Of a DNA stretch of 58,564 nt, positions 7,793-17,655 are shown piece after piece; the stretch's first letter is position 1, and the number at the start of each line of letters is the position of its first letter. Both the position numbers and the translations under genes were made by a program. Source of the DNA: JBCAWW01 sp045106675 (lineage in GTDB: Bacteria; Bacteroidota; Bacteroidia; J057); NCBI GenBank assembly GCA_045106675.1, contig JBGCFA010000077.1, positions 1 to 58,564 on the forward strand, given 5' to 3'. The notes beneath the pieces were generated by a model. That model searched no databases, was not told where the DNA came from, and saw only the letters and a program-made list of their open reading frames with translations.

Positions 7793-10700
7793 ATGGACTA
7801 TAAACGTATCAATAATATCGCAGGCTGGGGAACATTTCTCACTGCTTTGGTAGTATATCTACTGACCATGTCGCCAACGGCAAGTTTTTGGGATTGTGGC
7901 GAGTTTATCGCCTGTTCCAATGAACTAGAAGTGCCTCACCCTCCGGGTGCGCCATTCTTTTTGCTGTTAGGTCGTTTGTTTGCCTTTTTTGCTGGTCCTG
8001 AAAGTGTGGCCTTTATGGTCAACCTATTGAGTGTGCTTTCTAGTGCATTTACGGTACTCTTTACTTTTTGGATTACTACACACCTCGGTCGCAAGATCAT
8101 GGTAGGCCGCGACGGCAAGCCTAATACTTCTCAAATCATCGCCATCATAGGCGCAGGGCTTGTAGCTGGTTTAGCCAATACTTTTGCTGATTCATTCTGG
8201 TTTAATGCAGTGGAAGCAGAGGTTTATGCCATGAGTTCCTTCTTTACCGCCATCGTAGTATGGTTGATGTTTAAGTGGGAAAATTATGCGGATAATCCGG
8301 GTAGTGAACGTTGGATCATATTGATTGCCTATTTGATGGGACTTTCTATTGGCGTTCACCTTTTGAACCTATTGACGATTCCGGCTCTTGCCTTTATCTA
8401 TTATTTCCGCAAGTATGACTTTAGCTGGAAAGGATTTCTCTCTACTGGTGCTATTTCAATCGCCATCTTAGGAGTGGTTCAAACAGGGATTATCGTTTGG
8501 ACTTTTGACCTTGCATGGCTATTTGAAAGTGTATTTGCAGGAGTCATTGAGAAGCGTGGAGCTGAAACAGGCCTTGGTTTACCGATTGGTACAGGCGTTA
8601 TCCTTTTCTTTACGCTGCTCTTTGGTGGACTCGCTTTTGGTGTCTATTACAGTCAAGTCAAACGCAAATTATTACTCAATACTGCCTTACTAAGTACAGT
8701 AGTTGTATATATCGGATTTGCCTCATATCTGATGATTCCGATTCGTTCTAACGCTAATCCGCCGATTGACGAAAACAATCCTGACAACACACTTACTTTC
8801 CTTAGCTATATGAAGCGTGAGCAGTATGGAGATCGTCCTTTACTCAAAGGACCACTCTATAATGCACAACCCACTGGACTTGATAACAATGGCACTGAAT
8901 ACGTACTCGAAGAAGGAAAAGATCGTTATACGGTCCTTGGAGAAAAGCGTAAATACAAATACAATCCTAAAGACCTTAAGTTATTCCCACGCATGTATGA
9001 TGGTGCGCGCTGGGATGAAAAACGATTTGGAGAACACGCCTACCGCAATTATGTAAGTCGAAAAGGCAAATCACAATACGAAGACAGGCCAACTGCATCG
9101 GAAGATTTGCGCTACTTCTTCAATTACCAAATCAACCATATGTATATCCGCTACTTTATGTGGAATTTTGCCGGTAAGGAAGGCGATATACAAGATATGG
9201 GATGGGAGTCTGGTTGGAACTTCAGTGAATCCAGTATGGCCCCTGATTATTGGAAAAACCATCCTTCGAAAAACCATTATTTCGCTCTACCCTTATTATT
9301 GGGACTTTTGGGACTGTTTTGGCATGCCTTCAAACGGGGAGATGATGCTACTGTTATCGGTTTGCTGTTTTTCTTTACCGGACTGGCGATCATCTTTTAC
9401 CTCAATCAGTATCCAGCTCAGCCGAGGGAGCGTGATTATTCATTCGCGGGTTCGTTCCAAACCTTTACGATATGGATCGGACTAGGGGTTATCGCTTTGT
9501 ATCAGCTCTTAGAGAAATACCTAAAAGGGAACGCTGCGATCTTAGCCGTCGTCATTGGTTTGGTTCCTCCAATCATTATGGGAGTCGAAAACTGGGATGA
9601 TCATTCACGCGCAGGCCGCTATGTAGCTCCTGACTCAGCTTATAACTTACTCCAAAGTTGTGCTCCTAATGCAGTATTGTTCACCAATGGTGACAATGAT
9701 ACCTTCCCACTCTGGTACTTACAGGAAGTGGAAGGAGTGAGAACGGATGTCAGAGTACTCTGTCTCAGTTACGTCAATACGGATTGGTATATCGATCAGA
9801 TGTATCAGCAGGTCAACGAATCTGCTCCTCTACCTCTTAGTCTAGAAAAAGATAAGTATGTAGGCCAAGCCCGTCAATCTCGCAATATGAAAGCGCAAAA
9901 GACGGTTGACTTTAGCCTGCCAGCTAATGCCCAGAGCTTATTACAAAAAGGTATTATTGATCAGGATGAAGTTCCTTTTGTTCAGACTCCAATGAGCTGG
10001 AAAGTACCGACTCGAGGTGGTGGTGGTAGCCGTTACCTTGAACTCAAAGATGTTCTCCTCCTCAATTTGCTTGAGAATGTCGCGAAAGGCGGTTGGGAAC
10101 GGCCCGTGTACTTTGCCAATACCGTAACCCCAAGTAGTTATATCGGCTTAGCTCCATATCTCAGACTCGAAGGTCTTGCCTATCGTATCCTACCCGTCAA
10201 AAAACCTACTAACAAGGACCTATACGATCCGTTTGAAGGTTCTTTGGACTTGGATATGATGTTCACCAACATGACCACGAAGTTCCGTTATCGTAATCTC
10301 AACAATGATGATATTTATTTTGATGAGAACATCGTGCGTATGCTCAGCAATTATCACAATACTTTTCACCGCCTTGCGAACGGTTACCTCCAAAGCATGG
10401 AGTCAGCCCAAGGAAATGTTAGTCGTCTGAAAAATCAGTTGTCTAAGGAGCCTGCTAAGGCAGATAGCTTACAACCATTAATCAGTAATAATGAGCAACT
10501 AGCTACGGTATTCAAAGCAAAAGCTACTGAGGTCATGGAGTTCACTGAGCAAAATATTCCTTACCAAGTCGCTGAACCAGACCCATACATCATCGCTCGT
10601 GGAGGTATGATGTGGGATCGCATCGGTAACCCAGAAAAAGCAAATGAGTATTTTGATTTTGCGAAAAATCGCAGCTTAGAGACGCTCAAATATTATGGTA

Positions 10701-10846
10701 AACTGGGACGTACTTTCCCTAAAAACCAGATGTATCTCTATCCTTTGCAGATGTTGCAGCAGTATTATTCTCAACAAGGTGAAACGGAGAAGTTGCAAGC
10801 ATTGAGTGAAGAAATGCAGCAGATCAATCCTCGCTCCTTGAGGTAA
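7793..10846 (+). CDS. DUF2723 / TMEM260-like membrane glycosyltransferase (GT117-type)
   Basis: Large polytopic membrane protein of 1017 residues. The first luminal loop carries the hallmark SFWDCGEFIA (D34, E37), the acidic pair expected for PMT-like C-superfamily transferases, followed by HPPGAPFFLLLGR. About a dozen membrane segments are visible in residues 10-590, then a soluble C-terminal half (about 600-1017). Family knowledge: Pfam DUF2723 includes human TMEM260, a protein O-mannosyltransferase, so protein O-glycosylation in the periplasm is the best inference; the bacterial acceptor is unknown. Monocistronic by context, with terminators on both sides. Confidence 0.88.
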   Translation: MDYKRINNIAGWGTFLTALVVYLLTMSPTASFWDCGEFIACSNELEVPHPPGAPFFLLLGRLFAFFAGPESVAFMVNLLSVLSSAFTVLFTFWITTHLGRKIMVGRDGKPNTSQIIAIIGAGLVAGLANTFADSFWFNAVEAEVYAMSSFFTAIVVWLMFKWENYADNPGSERWIILIAYLMGLSIGVHLLNLLTIPALAFIYYFRKYDFSWKGFLSTGAISIAILGVVQTGIIVWTFDLAWLFESVFAGVIEKRGAETGLGLPIGTGVILFFTLLFGGLAFGVYYSQVKRKLLLNTALLSTVVVYIGFASYLMIPIRSNANPPIDENNPDNTLTFLSYMKREQYGDRPLLKGPLYNAQPTGLDNNGTEYVLEEGKDRYTVLGEKRKYKYNPKDLKLFPRMYDGARWDEKRFGEHAYRNYVSRKGKSQYEDRPTASEDLRYFFNYQINHMYIRYFMWNFAGKEGDIQDMGWESGWNFSESSMAPDYWKNHPSKNHYFALPLLLGLLGLFWHAFKRGDDATVIGLLFFFTGLAIIFYLNQYPAQPRERDYSFAGSFQTFTIWIGLGVIALYQLLEKYLKGNAAILAVVIGLVPPIIMGVENWDDHSRAGRYVAPDSAYNLLQSCAPNAVLFTNGDNDTFPLWYLQEVEGVRTDVRVLCLSYVNTDWYIDQMYQQVNESAPLPLSLEKDKYVGQARQSRNMKAQKTVDFSLPANAQSLLQKGIIDQDEVPFVQTPMSWKVPTRGGGGSRYLELKDVLLLNLLENVAKGGWERPVYFANTVTPSSYIGLAPYLRLEGLAYRILPVKKPTNKDLYDPFEGSLDLDMMFTNMTTKFRYRNLNNDDIYFDENIVRMLSNYHNTFHRLANGYLQSMESAQGNVSRLKNQLSKEPAKADSLQPLISNNEQLATVFKAKATEVMEFTEQNIPYQVAEPDPYIIARGGMMWDRIGNPEKANEYFDFAKNRSLETLKYYGKLGRTFPKNQMYLYPLQMLQQYYSQQGETEKLQALSEEMQQINPRSLR

Positions 10847-10902
10847 GCATCATAAAGTACTCCAAGCGTAGTAAATAGTTTTACTGCCGTACACGATCTT
10901 AT

Positions 10903-10938
10903 AAACAGGATTTTAGACCTCGGTCTGAGATCCTGTTT
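10903..10938 (+). terminator. Rho-independent terminator after DUF2723 gene
   Basis: Outer arms AAACAGGAT and ATCCTGTTT pair over 9 bases. An inner stem AGACC/GGTCT caps the hairpin. It is followed by TTGTTTTCCCC. Confidence 0.8.
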
Positions 10939-11018
10939 TTGTTTTCCCCTTCTGGGAACGTTCAACTCCCTCCCTTACATTTTTTTATCTATCTTGATTG
11001 TTATCTAATAAACTACTG

Positions 11019-12992
11019 ATGAGAACTACTCTACTACTTCTTATAGTTGCCTTTTTAGGGATAGGCAACTTGAGCGCACAACTACGCATGCCGCAGGTAT
11101 TCTCGGACCATATGGTCTTACAAAGAGAAAGACCTATTCAACTTTGGGGTTGGGCTAATGGTCGTGATAAAATCGAAATCCAAATCGGTGAGAATATCTA
11201 TAAAACCCGTGCTGAAAAAGACGGTACTTGGCTCATCGCCTTAGATGAAATGAAAGCAGGAGGGCCCTATTCCTTGAAGATCAGCACTAAAAAGGAAGAA
11301 ATCGTATTTGACGATGTGTTAATCGGAGATGTGTGGATCTGCTCTGGGCAATCAAATATGGAGTGGAGCCTCCGCAATACCAATAACGCTCAGGAAGAAA
11401 TTGCAAATGCAGACTTCCCCGAAATCAGACTCTTTAATGTTAAACACAATATCCAGTTTAGCCCAATAGATGATCTTGATCAAGAGGGTGAATGGGAAGC
11501 CTGTAATCCAATGAATATTCCTGGCTTTTCTTCCGTGGGTTATTTCTTCGGACGAAAATTGCATCAAGAGTTAGACGTTCCCATAGGGCTAATCAGTACC
11601 AACTGGGGAGGGACAGAAGTTGAGACTTGGATGAGCCAATCTGCGATTGAGGCAGTTCCCGGATTTGAAGGGATTACCAGCAACCTCAGTGGTGATGCGA
11701 TGGCTCGCTTTGAAGCAGAACAAAAAGCACAATACGAAAAAATGATAGCCTCATTTGGTGGCTCTAAAGGTGGATTGATTGATGGGAAAGCGGTTTGGGC
11801 GAAAAATAATCTAGACGAAAGTGAGTGGGGAGATATGATGATTCCCAATATGTGGGAAGGCGCAGGTTTACCCAATCTGGATGGGATTGTTTGGTTTCGT
11901 TTTGAGTTTAACATTCCTAATAACCAAGCGTTGAGCGAGGCTCAGCTCCTACTCGGACCTATCGATGATAATGATATCACTTACCTCAATGGGCAAGAAG
12001 TCGGGCGCTATAGTGGCTATAATACCCCCAGAGTTTATACCGTTCCTAAAGGGAATCTACGTAAAGGCCGTAATGTGATCGCTGTCCGGGTCGAAGATAC
12101 TGGTGGCGGTGGCGGTCTATGGGGTAAGGCTGAGCTGTATCAATTTAAAATGGGCGCTTTATCTATTCCCTTGCAAGGCAATTGGAAGTATCGCGTTAGC
12201 CCGCAGGGGGTAGCTTTAAACCTCTCTATGGGGCCCAATGATCAACCTACCTTGCTCTATAATGGAATGCTTGCACCCTTGATGCCTTATGGAATCAAAG
12301 GCGCTATCTGGTATCAAGGTGAAAGCAATGCGGGTAGGGCAGAGGCCTATCAAAAGTTATTTCCCGCGATGATTCAAAATTGGCGCGATGACTGGGGCTA
12401 TGAGTTTCCTTTCTTTTGGGTACAGTTAGCCAATTTTAAAGCTGCTAAAGAGCAGCCCGGCGATAGTGATTGGGCAGAGTTGCGTGAAGCGCAGTCGATG
12501 ACGCTGGAATTACCCAAAACGGGTGAAGCTGTCATTATTGATATTGGGGAAGCTCGAGATATTCACCCTCGCAATAAGCAAGATGTCGGGCTACGATTGG
12601 CGCTTTCTGCCTTGCACGTAGCTTATGATCAAGATTTGGTCTATAGTGGTCCGACCTTCAAGGACGCTAATTTCCGTTTTGGGAAAGCAACGCTTGAGTT
12701 TGACAATATAGGCGAAGGATTAACTGCTCATGATAAATATGGCTATGTCAGAGGTTTTGCCATCGCTGGTGCTGATCGCCAATGGCATTGGGCACAAGCC
12801 TATATTGATGGCGATAAAGTGATTGTTTCTAGCCCCGAGGTCGAAGACCCGATTGCTGTGCGTTACGCTTGGGCGGACAATCCCGACGATGCCAATTTGT
12901 ATAATACTGCGGGCCTGCCAGCTACTCCATTTCGTACGGATGATTGGCCAATGATTACGGCAGGAGCCAAAAAAACCTATCAAAAGTTCTAA
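11019..12992 (+). CDS. Sialate O-acetylesterase-like SGNH esterase (secreted)
   Basis: Predicted carbohydrate O-acetylesterase of the SASA family, removing acetyl esters from sialic acid or other glycans in the periplasm. The ATG at 11019 is chosen over an upstream TTG because it begins a clean signal peptide (MRTTLLLLIVAFLGIG, cleavage near LSAQ). Family blocks are all visible: catalytic Ser112 in CSGQSNMEW, GAIWYQGESNAG, and the His-containing IGEARDIHPRNKQDVG. A beta-sandwich insertion (about 260-370) precedes the second half of the catalytic domain. Length (657) fits the family. Only 7 bases separate it from the aldose epimerase gene, so the pair is an operon for sugar processing. Confidence 0.9.
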   Translation: MRTTLLLLIVAFLGIGNLSAQLRMPQVFSDHMVLQRERPIQLWGWANGRDKIEIQIGENIYKTRAEKDGTWLIALDEMKAGGPYSLKISTKKEEIVFDDVLIGDVWICSGQSNMEWSLRNTNNAQEEIANADFPEIRLFNVKHNIQFSPIDDLDQEGEWEACNPMNIPGFSSVGYFFGRKLHQELDVPIGLISTNWGGTEVETWMSQSAIEAVPGFEGITSNLSGDAMARFEAEQKAQYEKMIASFGGSKGGLIDGKAVWAKNNLDESEWGDMMIPNMWEGAGLPNLDGIVWFRFEFNIPNNQALSEAQLLLGPIDDNDITYLNGQEVGRYSGYNTPRVYTVPKGNLRKGRNVIAVRVEDTGGGGGLWGKAELYQFKMGALSIPLQGNWKYRVSPQGVALNLSMGPNDQPTLLYNGMLAPLMPYGIKGAIWYQGESNAGRAEAYQKLFPAMIQNWRDDWGYEFPFFWVQLANFKAAKEQPGDSDWAELREAQSMTLELPKTGEAVIIDIGEARDIHPRNKQDVGLRLALSALHVAYDQDLVYSGPTFKDANFRFGKATLEFDNIGEGLTAHDKYGYVRGFAIAGADRQWHWAQAYIDGDKVIVSSPEVEDPIAVRYAWADNPDDANLYNTAGLPATPFRTDDWPMITAGAKKTYQKF

Positions 12993-12999
12993 AGTTTTT

Positions 13000-14037
13000 A
13001 TGAAGAGAGAGAGTGTAGGGCTTAGCCCTTCGGGCGAAGGTGTGGAATCCTTTCGCCTGAGCAATCCTTCAGGAATGGAGGTCGTGATCAGTAATTATGC
13101 TGCAACCATAGTCTCTGTGAGAACGCCAGATCGTGAGGGACGGATCGATGAAGTATGTCTTGGCTTTGATACCATTGAGGAATATTATGGCTCTCATCCC
13201 CATTTTGGAGGAGTTGTGGGACGCTATGGCAATCGTATCAAGGCAGGCAAATTTAGCCTCGATGGTAAGGAGTATAGTCTAGCCATCAACAATGGCCCCA
13301 ATCATTTGCATGGAGGCTTAGAAGGCTTTGATCGTAAAGTATGGACCGTTTTGGAGGCTGAGGATAATACCGTGCTCTTACAGTACATCAGTCCTGATGG
13401 GGAGGAAGGCTATCCCGGCAAATTGATTGCTGAAGTGCGCTATACTTTGACCACAGATGATGGATTACAAATCGATTATCGATTAGAGTCAGATGCTGCT
13501 ACGGTGAGCAATCTTACCAACCATGCCTATTTCAACCTCAAAGATGGAGGCAAGTCAGATGTCTTTGGGCATGAGTTGCAATTATTTGCAGATTATATCA
13601 CTCCCGTAGATCCTGATCTGATCCCGACAGGCGATTTACGATCTGTATCTGATTCTCCCTTTGATTTTCGTTTTTCCAAGGCCATTGGCAAAGATATCGA
13701 GCAAGCTAGCACCCAACTGCAAAGAGGTAGAGGCTATGATCATAACTATGTGATAAATGGTGATTCTGGCCGTTTACGCAAGTGTGCTGTAGTTTATGAA
13801 CCCGAAACTGGCCGCCAAATGGAAGTCGAAACTACTGAGCCTGGGGTACAGTTTTACACTGCCAATTTTGTAAATCAGGTGGGCCGTGAGGGGATTCATT
13901 TTAAAGCGCGAACCGCTTTTTGCTTGGAGACTCAGCATTATCCGGATAGTCCCAACCAAAGGGGATTTCCTTCTACTGTCTTGAGGCCAGGAGAAGAATA
14001 TACTTCGACTACGATTTATCGTTTCTCAGCGAGATAA
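13000..14037 (+). CDS. galM: Aldose 1-epimerase (mutarotase)
   Basis: Interconverts alpha and beta anomers of aldoses such as galactose. Family motifs are clear: GRYGNRIKAGKF, the NHLHGGLEGFD histidine loop, TNHAYFNL with the second active-site histidine, and the C-terminal FCLETQHYPDSPNQ with the catalytic glutamate. At 345 residues it is full length. No signal peptide is apparent, so it is probably cytoplasmic, unlike its upstream partner. It follows the esterase by 7 bases and is closed by the hairpin at 14043-14071. Confidence 0.93.
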   Translation: MKRESVGLSPSGEGVESFRLSNPSGMEVVISNYAATIVSVRTPDREGRIDEVCLGFDTIEEYYGSHPHFGGVVGRYGNRIKAGKFSLDGKEYSLAINNGPNHLHGGLEGFDRKVWTVLEAEDNTVLLQYISPDGEEGYPGKLIAEVRYTLTTDDGLQIDYRLESDAATVSNLTNHAYFNLKDGGKSDVFGHELQLFADYITPVDPDLIPTGDLRSVSDSPFDFRFSKAIGKDIEQASTQLQRGRGYDHNYVINGDSGRLRKCAVVYEPETGRQMEVETTEPGVQFYTANFVNQVGREGIHFKARTAFCLETQHYPDSPNQRGFPSTVLRPGEEYTSTTIYRFSAR

Positions 14038-14042
14038 AAAGA

Positions 14043-14071
14043 AAGACCGTTTTGCATTGCAAAACGGTCTT
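14043..14071. terminator. Bidirectional terminator between convergent genes
   Basis: A perfect 13-base stem AAGACCGTTTTGC / GCAAAACGGTCTT with a 3-base loop. A-rich sequence on the left (T-rich on the minus strand) and TATAACGTTT on the right suit termination from both the epimerase gene and the opposing TPR gene. Confidence 0.85.
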
Positions 14072-14126
14072 ATAACGTTTCATGACGTTTGTTGGGGTGT
14101 TTAGTATCAACGACGCCTGTTTTAAT

Positions 14127-15224
14127 TTATTGTGAGATCTCGAAGTATTCTTCCATTCGGTTTTCAAATCTATCGGCCCATTCTAATCGAGCATCGCCTT
14201 TCCAACCACCTTCCCAGCGTAAAATCCCCTCACCTAGATACCATAGTTGCCCCAATATCTCTCCACTTGCGTTTTCCCATTGGAAGCAAGTACCTCTCTC
14301 TTTTAATGTATGACCTTGCGACTCGGTCTCAATTCGCAAAGTAGCTTTGATAGGCCCTAGTTCACTGCCATCAGTGATCAATTTAAGCTCAGTCATAGCC
14401 TCAGGAGTACCACTAAATATTCTGAGTTGAGTGGCTTGTTGGAGTAGTTTTGTTAAGCTGTGCTGATTAGGTGCCGGATGAGGCGAGACCAGCCAGCGAG
14501 CATAATGTCGGCTCAGATGATCTGCTTCTTCATCACTATACTGTATCGGAATTTGTGCGTCTGGGAATCCTGCTTCCTTGGCAGCTAATGCTACTAATAG
14601 CTGTTGTCTGTGTCTGCTAACTCTTTGATAGCCAGGATGGTCATTGCCTAGTACTTCACCAAAAGCTTCCAAAAAAGCTTCATAATTGCTTACTGCTGTT
14701 TTATATTCTTTTAGGTGTTCGCTTAGCTCCGCGAGTTTTTGATAGACTACCAGTTTTACCTGATCTGCGGTATAGTTGTTTTCCTCTTGTTGGAGCTGCG
14801 CTAGTGTTTTTTGGTAGTAGGGTTTCGCCTTGGCGAACGCTTGGGTCTCAAAATATAAATCCGCTAATCCCAAGGCCAGATTGTTGCGATACATCGGATC
14901 TTCGGGCGGATGCTGTTCATAGATTTTTTCGCAAGTCTCCAGAGATTGCTTTGCCTCTTCAAATTTACGTGCATCAAGTTGCGCCCTACCGATATAAAAA
15001 TGAATCAAACCATGATAGATAGTGGTAGAGTCTTCTGACTTCTCAATGGCTTTGAGTGCCTTCTGAGCTTGTTCTATGGTGTTTTGGTATTGACGTCCTT
15101 CGTAAGAACGTATGGCTTCCTCTAACCATCTCTGCCATTTTGGGGGACGTTGACGACGTTGACGCATCCAAAGGCCCACCCCAAAGGAGATTACGGCAAG
15201 GGAAATTACTAGGCTTAATTCCAT
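14127..15224 (-). CDS. Membrane-anchored TPR protein
   Basis: Residues 1-20 form one membrane segment (LSLVISLAVISFGVGLWM) followed by basic residues RQRRQRPPK, so the bulk is cytoplasmic or membrane-tethered. Residues about 30-220 are tetratricopeptide-like helical repeats with typical pairs such as YQNTIEQAQKALKAIE, FEEAKQSLETCEKIY, FAKAKPYYQKTLAQL and YKTAVSNYEAFLEAF. The C-terminal third (about 235-365) is not recognised; it ends in a beta-rich stretch with many Trp residues. TPRs normally mediate protein contacts; the partner is unknown. It is divergent from the YegP/OmpA gene with a 134-base gap. Confidence 0.75.
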   Translation of the reverse strand: MELSLVISLAVISFGVGLWMRQRRQRPPKWQRWLEEAIRSYEGRQYQNTIEQAQKALKAIEKSEDSTTIYHGLIHFYIGRAQLDARKFEEAKQSLETCEKIYEQHPPEDPMYRNNLALGLADLYFETQAFAKAKPYYQKTLAQLQQEENNYTADQVKLVVYQKLAELSEHLKEYKTAVSNYEAFLEAFGEVLGNDHPGYQRVSRHRQQLLVALAAKEAGFPDAQIPIQYSDEEADHLSRHYARWLVSPHPAPNQHSLTKLLQQATQLRIFSGTPEAMTELKLITDGSELGPIKATLRIETESQGHTLKERGTCFQWENASGEILGQLWYLGEGILRWEGGWKGDARLEWADRFENRMEEYFEISQ

Positions 15225-15358
15225 GCTTGCAATTTAGTTAATCTGGCAAGAAGTTCCGCTAATTGTGACGATACTATGATTGTCCGTCATAAGTTATAGA
15301 AGCATAGCTTTTCCCTTTCTTTGTTTCTATATCAGACTAACCACTAGCGACTTAACCC

Positions 15359-17497
15359 ATGAACTTCCAAATGTTTCGTGAGGGGAAAAAAGGGCCCTTT
15401 CGATTTCAGCTATTAGACGACCAGTCCCAGCTCCTCATGGAGAGTATCTCGTTCCCCGATAGGGATACCACCATCAATGCCATGCGCCTTGCAGTGCGGC
15501 AATTACGTAATGAAAACCTTGATCCTACTTCCTTAGATAACGGCTATGGTTGGCTGCTTCGAAATGACGAGGGGAACGAATTGATGCGTTCTCAGGTGTT
15601 TGATTCAGCCTCGCAGGCAGATCAAGCCCTAGAGTCCCTGCAACAAGCGGCTCAGGATAAGCAAGTATTTGATGTCTCAATGACGGTAAAACAATCAGCT
15701 CCGGCTTTTCGCAAGCTGACTACAGAGGTGGATTTTGCTTCATTTTATGACTTTAATTATGTTTCCCCTCAGGGAACGGCCGGCTTCGAGACATTTAATC
15801 GAGAAGGTAAGCCTGATCCTTACTACTTCCATTTTAATGATAAAAGTGGTCAAAGTATCCTTTATTCAAGAGGGTTTGATAGTCAGTCAAAATGTACTAA
15901 GCGTATTCGCACTGTCTTGAAAAACGTAGACAAACCATCGCGTTACCAAAGGCTAGAAACAGAAAACGGCGTTTATTTCATCCTTAAGGCAAGTAATGGG
16001 ACGGAGATCGCAAGAAGTCGTATCTATTCAAACCAAGCAGAACGAGAGCAGGCCATCCTTAGCTTACAGCAACAGGCACCGACTTATAAAGCGAGTTTTC
16101 CTGCTCCCTCTAAGACAAAGCGTAAAGAAACTTATCGCTTAGATGTCGCTTCTCAAACTGGATTAGCTGGCTTTGAAAGCTTTCAACATAAAACGGATCG
16201 TAGGCATTATTTTCATCTAAATGACCCTGATGGCAACGCCTTGGTCTTTAGTCAAGCCTATCTTTCCAAAAAGAGCCGCAACAATGGTATGCGTGCTTTG
16301 GCACAAAATGGAAATCAGGCAACACGCCTTGACCCTCAAGAAAATGAATCAGGATATTATTTTCTTGTGAGAGGCGGTAATCGACAAGCGGTCGCGCGGA
16401 CTAAGTATTTTGCCAGCGCTGCTGAACGCGATAATTGGATGATATGGTTCCAAGAAAATATTCGTCAGTATGCCACTGCTTTCGGGATCAATTTGGTGCC
16501 TGCTTCTTCTACAGAGGTGTTTTCGCTTGAGGTTGAAAAAACAGGTAATTCCGCAAGCGTGGGGACGCTAACTACTGCCGCCACTGCTCTTGGTGGATTA
16601 GGCGCTATCTCTAGCAATGGTGCATCAACAACAGTAGAGGCGCCTATCATAGAGACTCCCATTGTCGCTGATAGAGAAGTATTGGAAGAGTCAAAAGATG
16701 ATATCCTCACCGCGGAGGATGGAGATGAAATATCTCCTTGGTTAAGCAATGATCCTGATCCGGTTTTGCTTGATAATACTGCGAAACGAAGAAGTTGGTG
16801 GCCTTGGTTATTATTAGGATTGCTCGCTTTAGTGCTATTGTTCTTTCTATTCAAAGCTTGTGGAGATAGCAATGTAAACATCCCGCCTTCTGCTGATGTA
16901 GAGATTGGCAATACGGGTGCCGATCCAGAAATCGCGGCAATACCGCTAGATTCTGATGAGAAGGAAACGTTTGATTCCTCTCAGGCACTTGAGACAGACG
17001 GAAATATAGCCTTGAACGAAGAATCAGAAGGTGGAGACATTAAAACTCCACAAGCTTTAGGACCAGATGGCGCTGCTTTAGGCTTTAGAAAAGGAAGCAT
17101 GTTGTTTTCGCTCGCGAACTTTCTCAGTGAGCCAAGTAGTAAACTACCCAAGTTGTTTAAGCTGGATAATATCAATTTTGGGTTTAACTCAGCTCATATG
17201 AATACAGGAGCCTATGGTGAGGTAGATGGGCTTGCCAAGCTAATGAAAGCCTATCCAGCAGTTGAAATTGGCATCTATGGACATATCGACGATACCGAAA
17301 GTGATGATTACGATGGGCGTTATGCAGATGAAATTACAAGCCTATCTGGTATTCGCGCTCGTTGTTTATACAAAAAGCTCAATCAAAGAGGGATCTCATT
17401 TGATCGAATGACATTTAAGGGTTTTGCTTCTACAAAACCATTAGGCGCTGCCAATAAGCAAAATCGCCGTATAGAGATTGTTATTACAGAAAGATAG
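15359..17497 (+). CDS. YegP-repeat (DUF1508) protein fused through one membrane segment to an OmpA-like domain
   Basis: 712 residues. The N-terminal 370 residues hold about six YegP-like repeats, best seen at GFETFNREGKPDPYYFHFND, NGVYFILKASNGTEIARSR, GFESFQHKTDRRHYFHLND and GYYFLVRGGNRQAVART. An Ala/Thr-rich linker leads to a single membrane segment (about 481-501, WWPWLLLGLLALVLLFF), a second acidic linker, and a C-terminal OmpA-like peptidoglycan-binding domain (about 600-712) with GHIDDTES, LSGIRARCLYKKL and NRRIEIVI. There is no signal peptide; the inferred topology is cytoplasmic YegP repeats and periplasmic OmpA. YegP itself has no settled function, so neither does this protein. A terminator follows at 17535-17561. 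Confidence 0.85.
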   Translation: MNFQMFREGKKGPFRFQLLDDQSQLLMESISFPDRDTTINAMRLAVRQLRNENLDPTSLDNGYGWLLRNDEGNELMRSQVFDSASQADQALESLQQAAQDKQVFDVSMTVKQSAPAFRKLTTEVDFASFYDFNYVSPQGTAGFETFNREGKPDPYYFHFNDKSGQSILYSRGFDSQSKCTKRIRTVLKNVDKPSRYQRLETENGVYFILKASNGTEIARSRIYSNQAEREQAILSLQQQAPTYKASFPAPSKTKRKETYRLDVASQTGLAGFESFQHKTDRRHYFHLNDPDGNALVFSQAYLSKKSRNNGMRALAQNGNQATRLDPQENESGYYFLVRGGNRQAVARTKYFASAAERDNWMIWFQENIRQYATAFGINLVPASSTEVFSLEVEKTGNSASVGTLTTAATALGGLGAISSNGASTTVEAPIIETPIVADREVLEESKDDILTAEDGDEISPWLSNDPDPVLLDNTAKRRSWWPWLLLGLLALVLLFFLFKACGDSNVNIPPSADVEIGNTGADPEIAAIPLDSDEKETFDSSQALETDGNIALNEESEGGDIKTPQALGPDGAALGFRKGSMLFSLANFLSEPSSKLPKLFKLDNINFGFNSAHMNTGAYGEVDGLAKLMKAYPAVEIGIYGHIDDTESDDYDGRYADEITSLSGIRARCLYKKLNQRGISFDRMTFKGFASTKPLGAANKQNRRIEIVITER

Positions 17498-17534
17498 AGC
17501 TTCGCCTTAGCTGTCTTCAGCTAGATAAAATTTG

Positions 17535-17561
17535 GTCGATCAAATGTATCATTTGGTCGAC
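17535..17561 (+). terminator. Rho-independent terminator after YegP/OmpA gene
   Basis: Arms GTCGATCAAATG and CATTTGGTCGAC pair over 12 bases (one G-T) around a 3-base loop TAT, followed by TATTTTGTTTTTAT. Confidence 0.85.
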
Positions 17562-17609
17562 TATTTTGTTTTTATAATCCCGTTTCCGGGTGGTTCTCGT
17601 AAAAAAAAG

Positions 17610-17649
17610 AGGAAGTCTTAAAATATTATAGGTCTTCATGCGACTTCCT
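17610..17649. promoter_or_regulatory. Hairpin immediately upstream of the sigma-factor start
   Basis: AGGAAGTC (17610-17617) and GACTTCCT (17642-17649) form an 8-base stem ending 6 bases before the sigma-factor ATG. The left side is preceded by A8, so on the minus strand it looks like a terminator; on the plus strand the position would let it hide the ribosome site. Which role applies cannot be read from sequence. Confidence 0.45.
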
Positions 17650-17655
17650 TATTAA

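Noticed and set aside
16465..16911. 148-codon minus-strand frame opposite the YegP/OmpA gene
   Set aside because: Low-complexity shadow of the Ala/Thr-rich linker and membrane segment on the plus strand.
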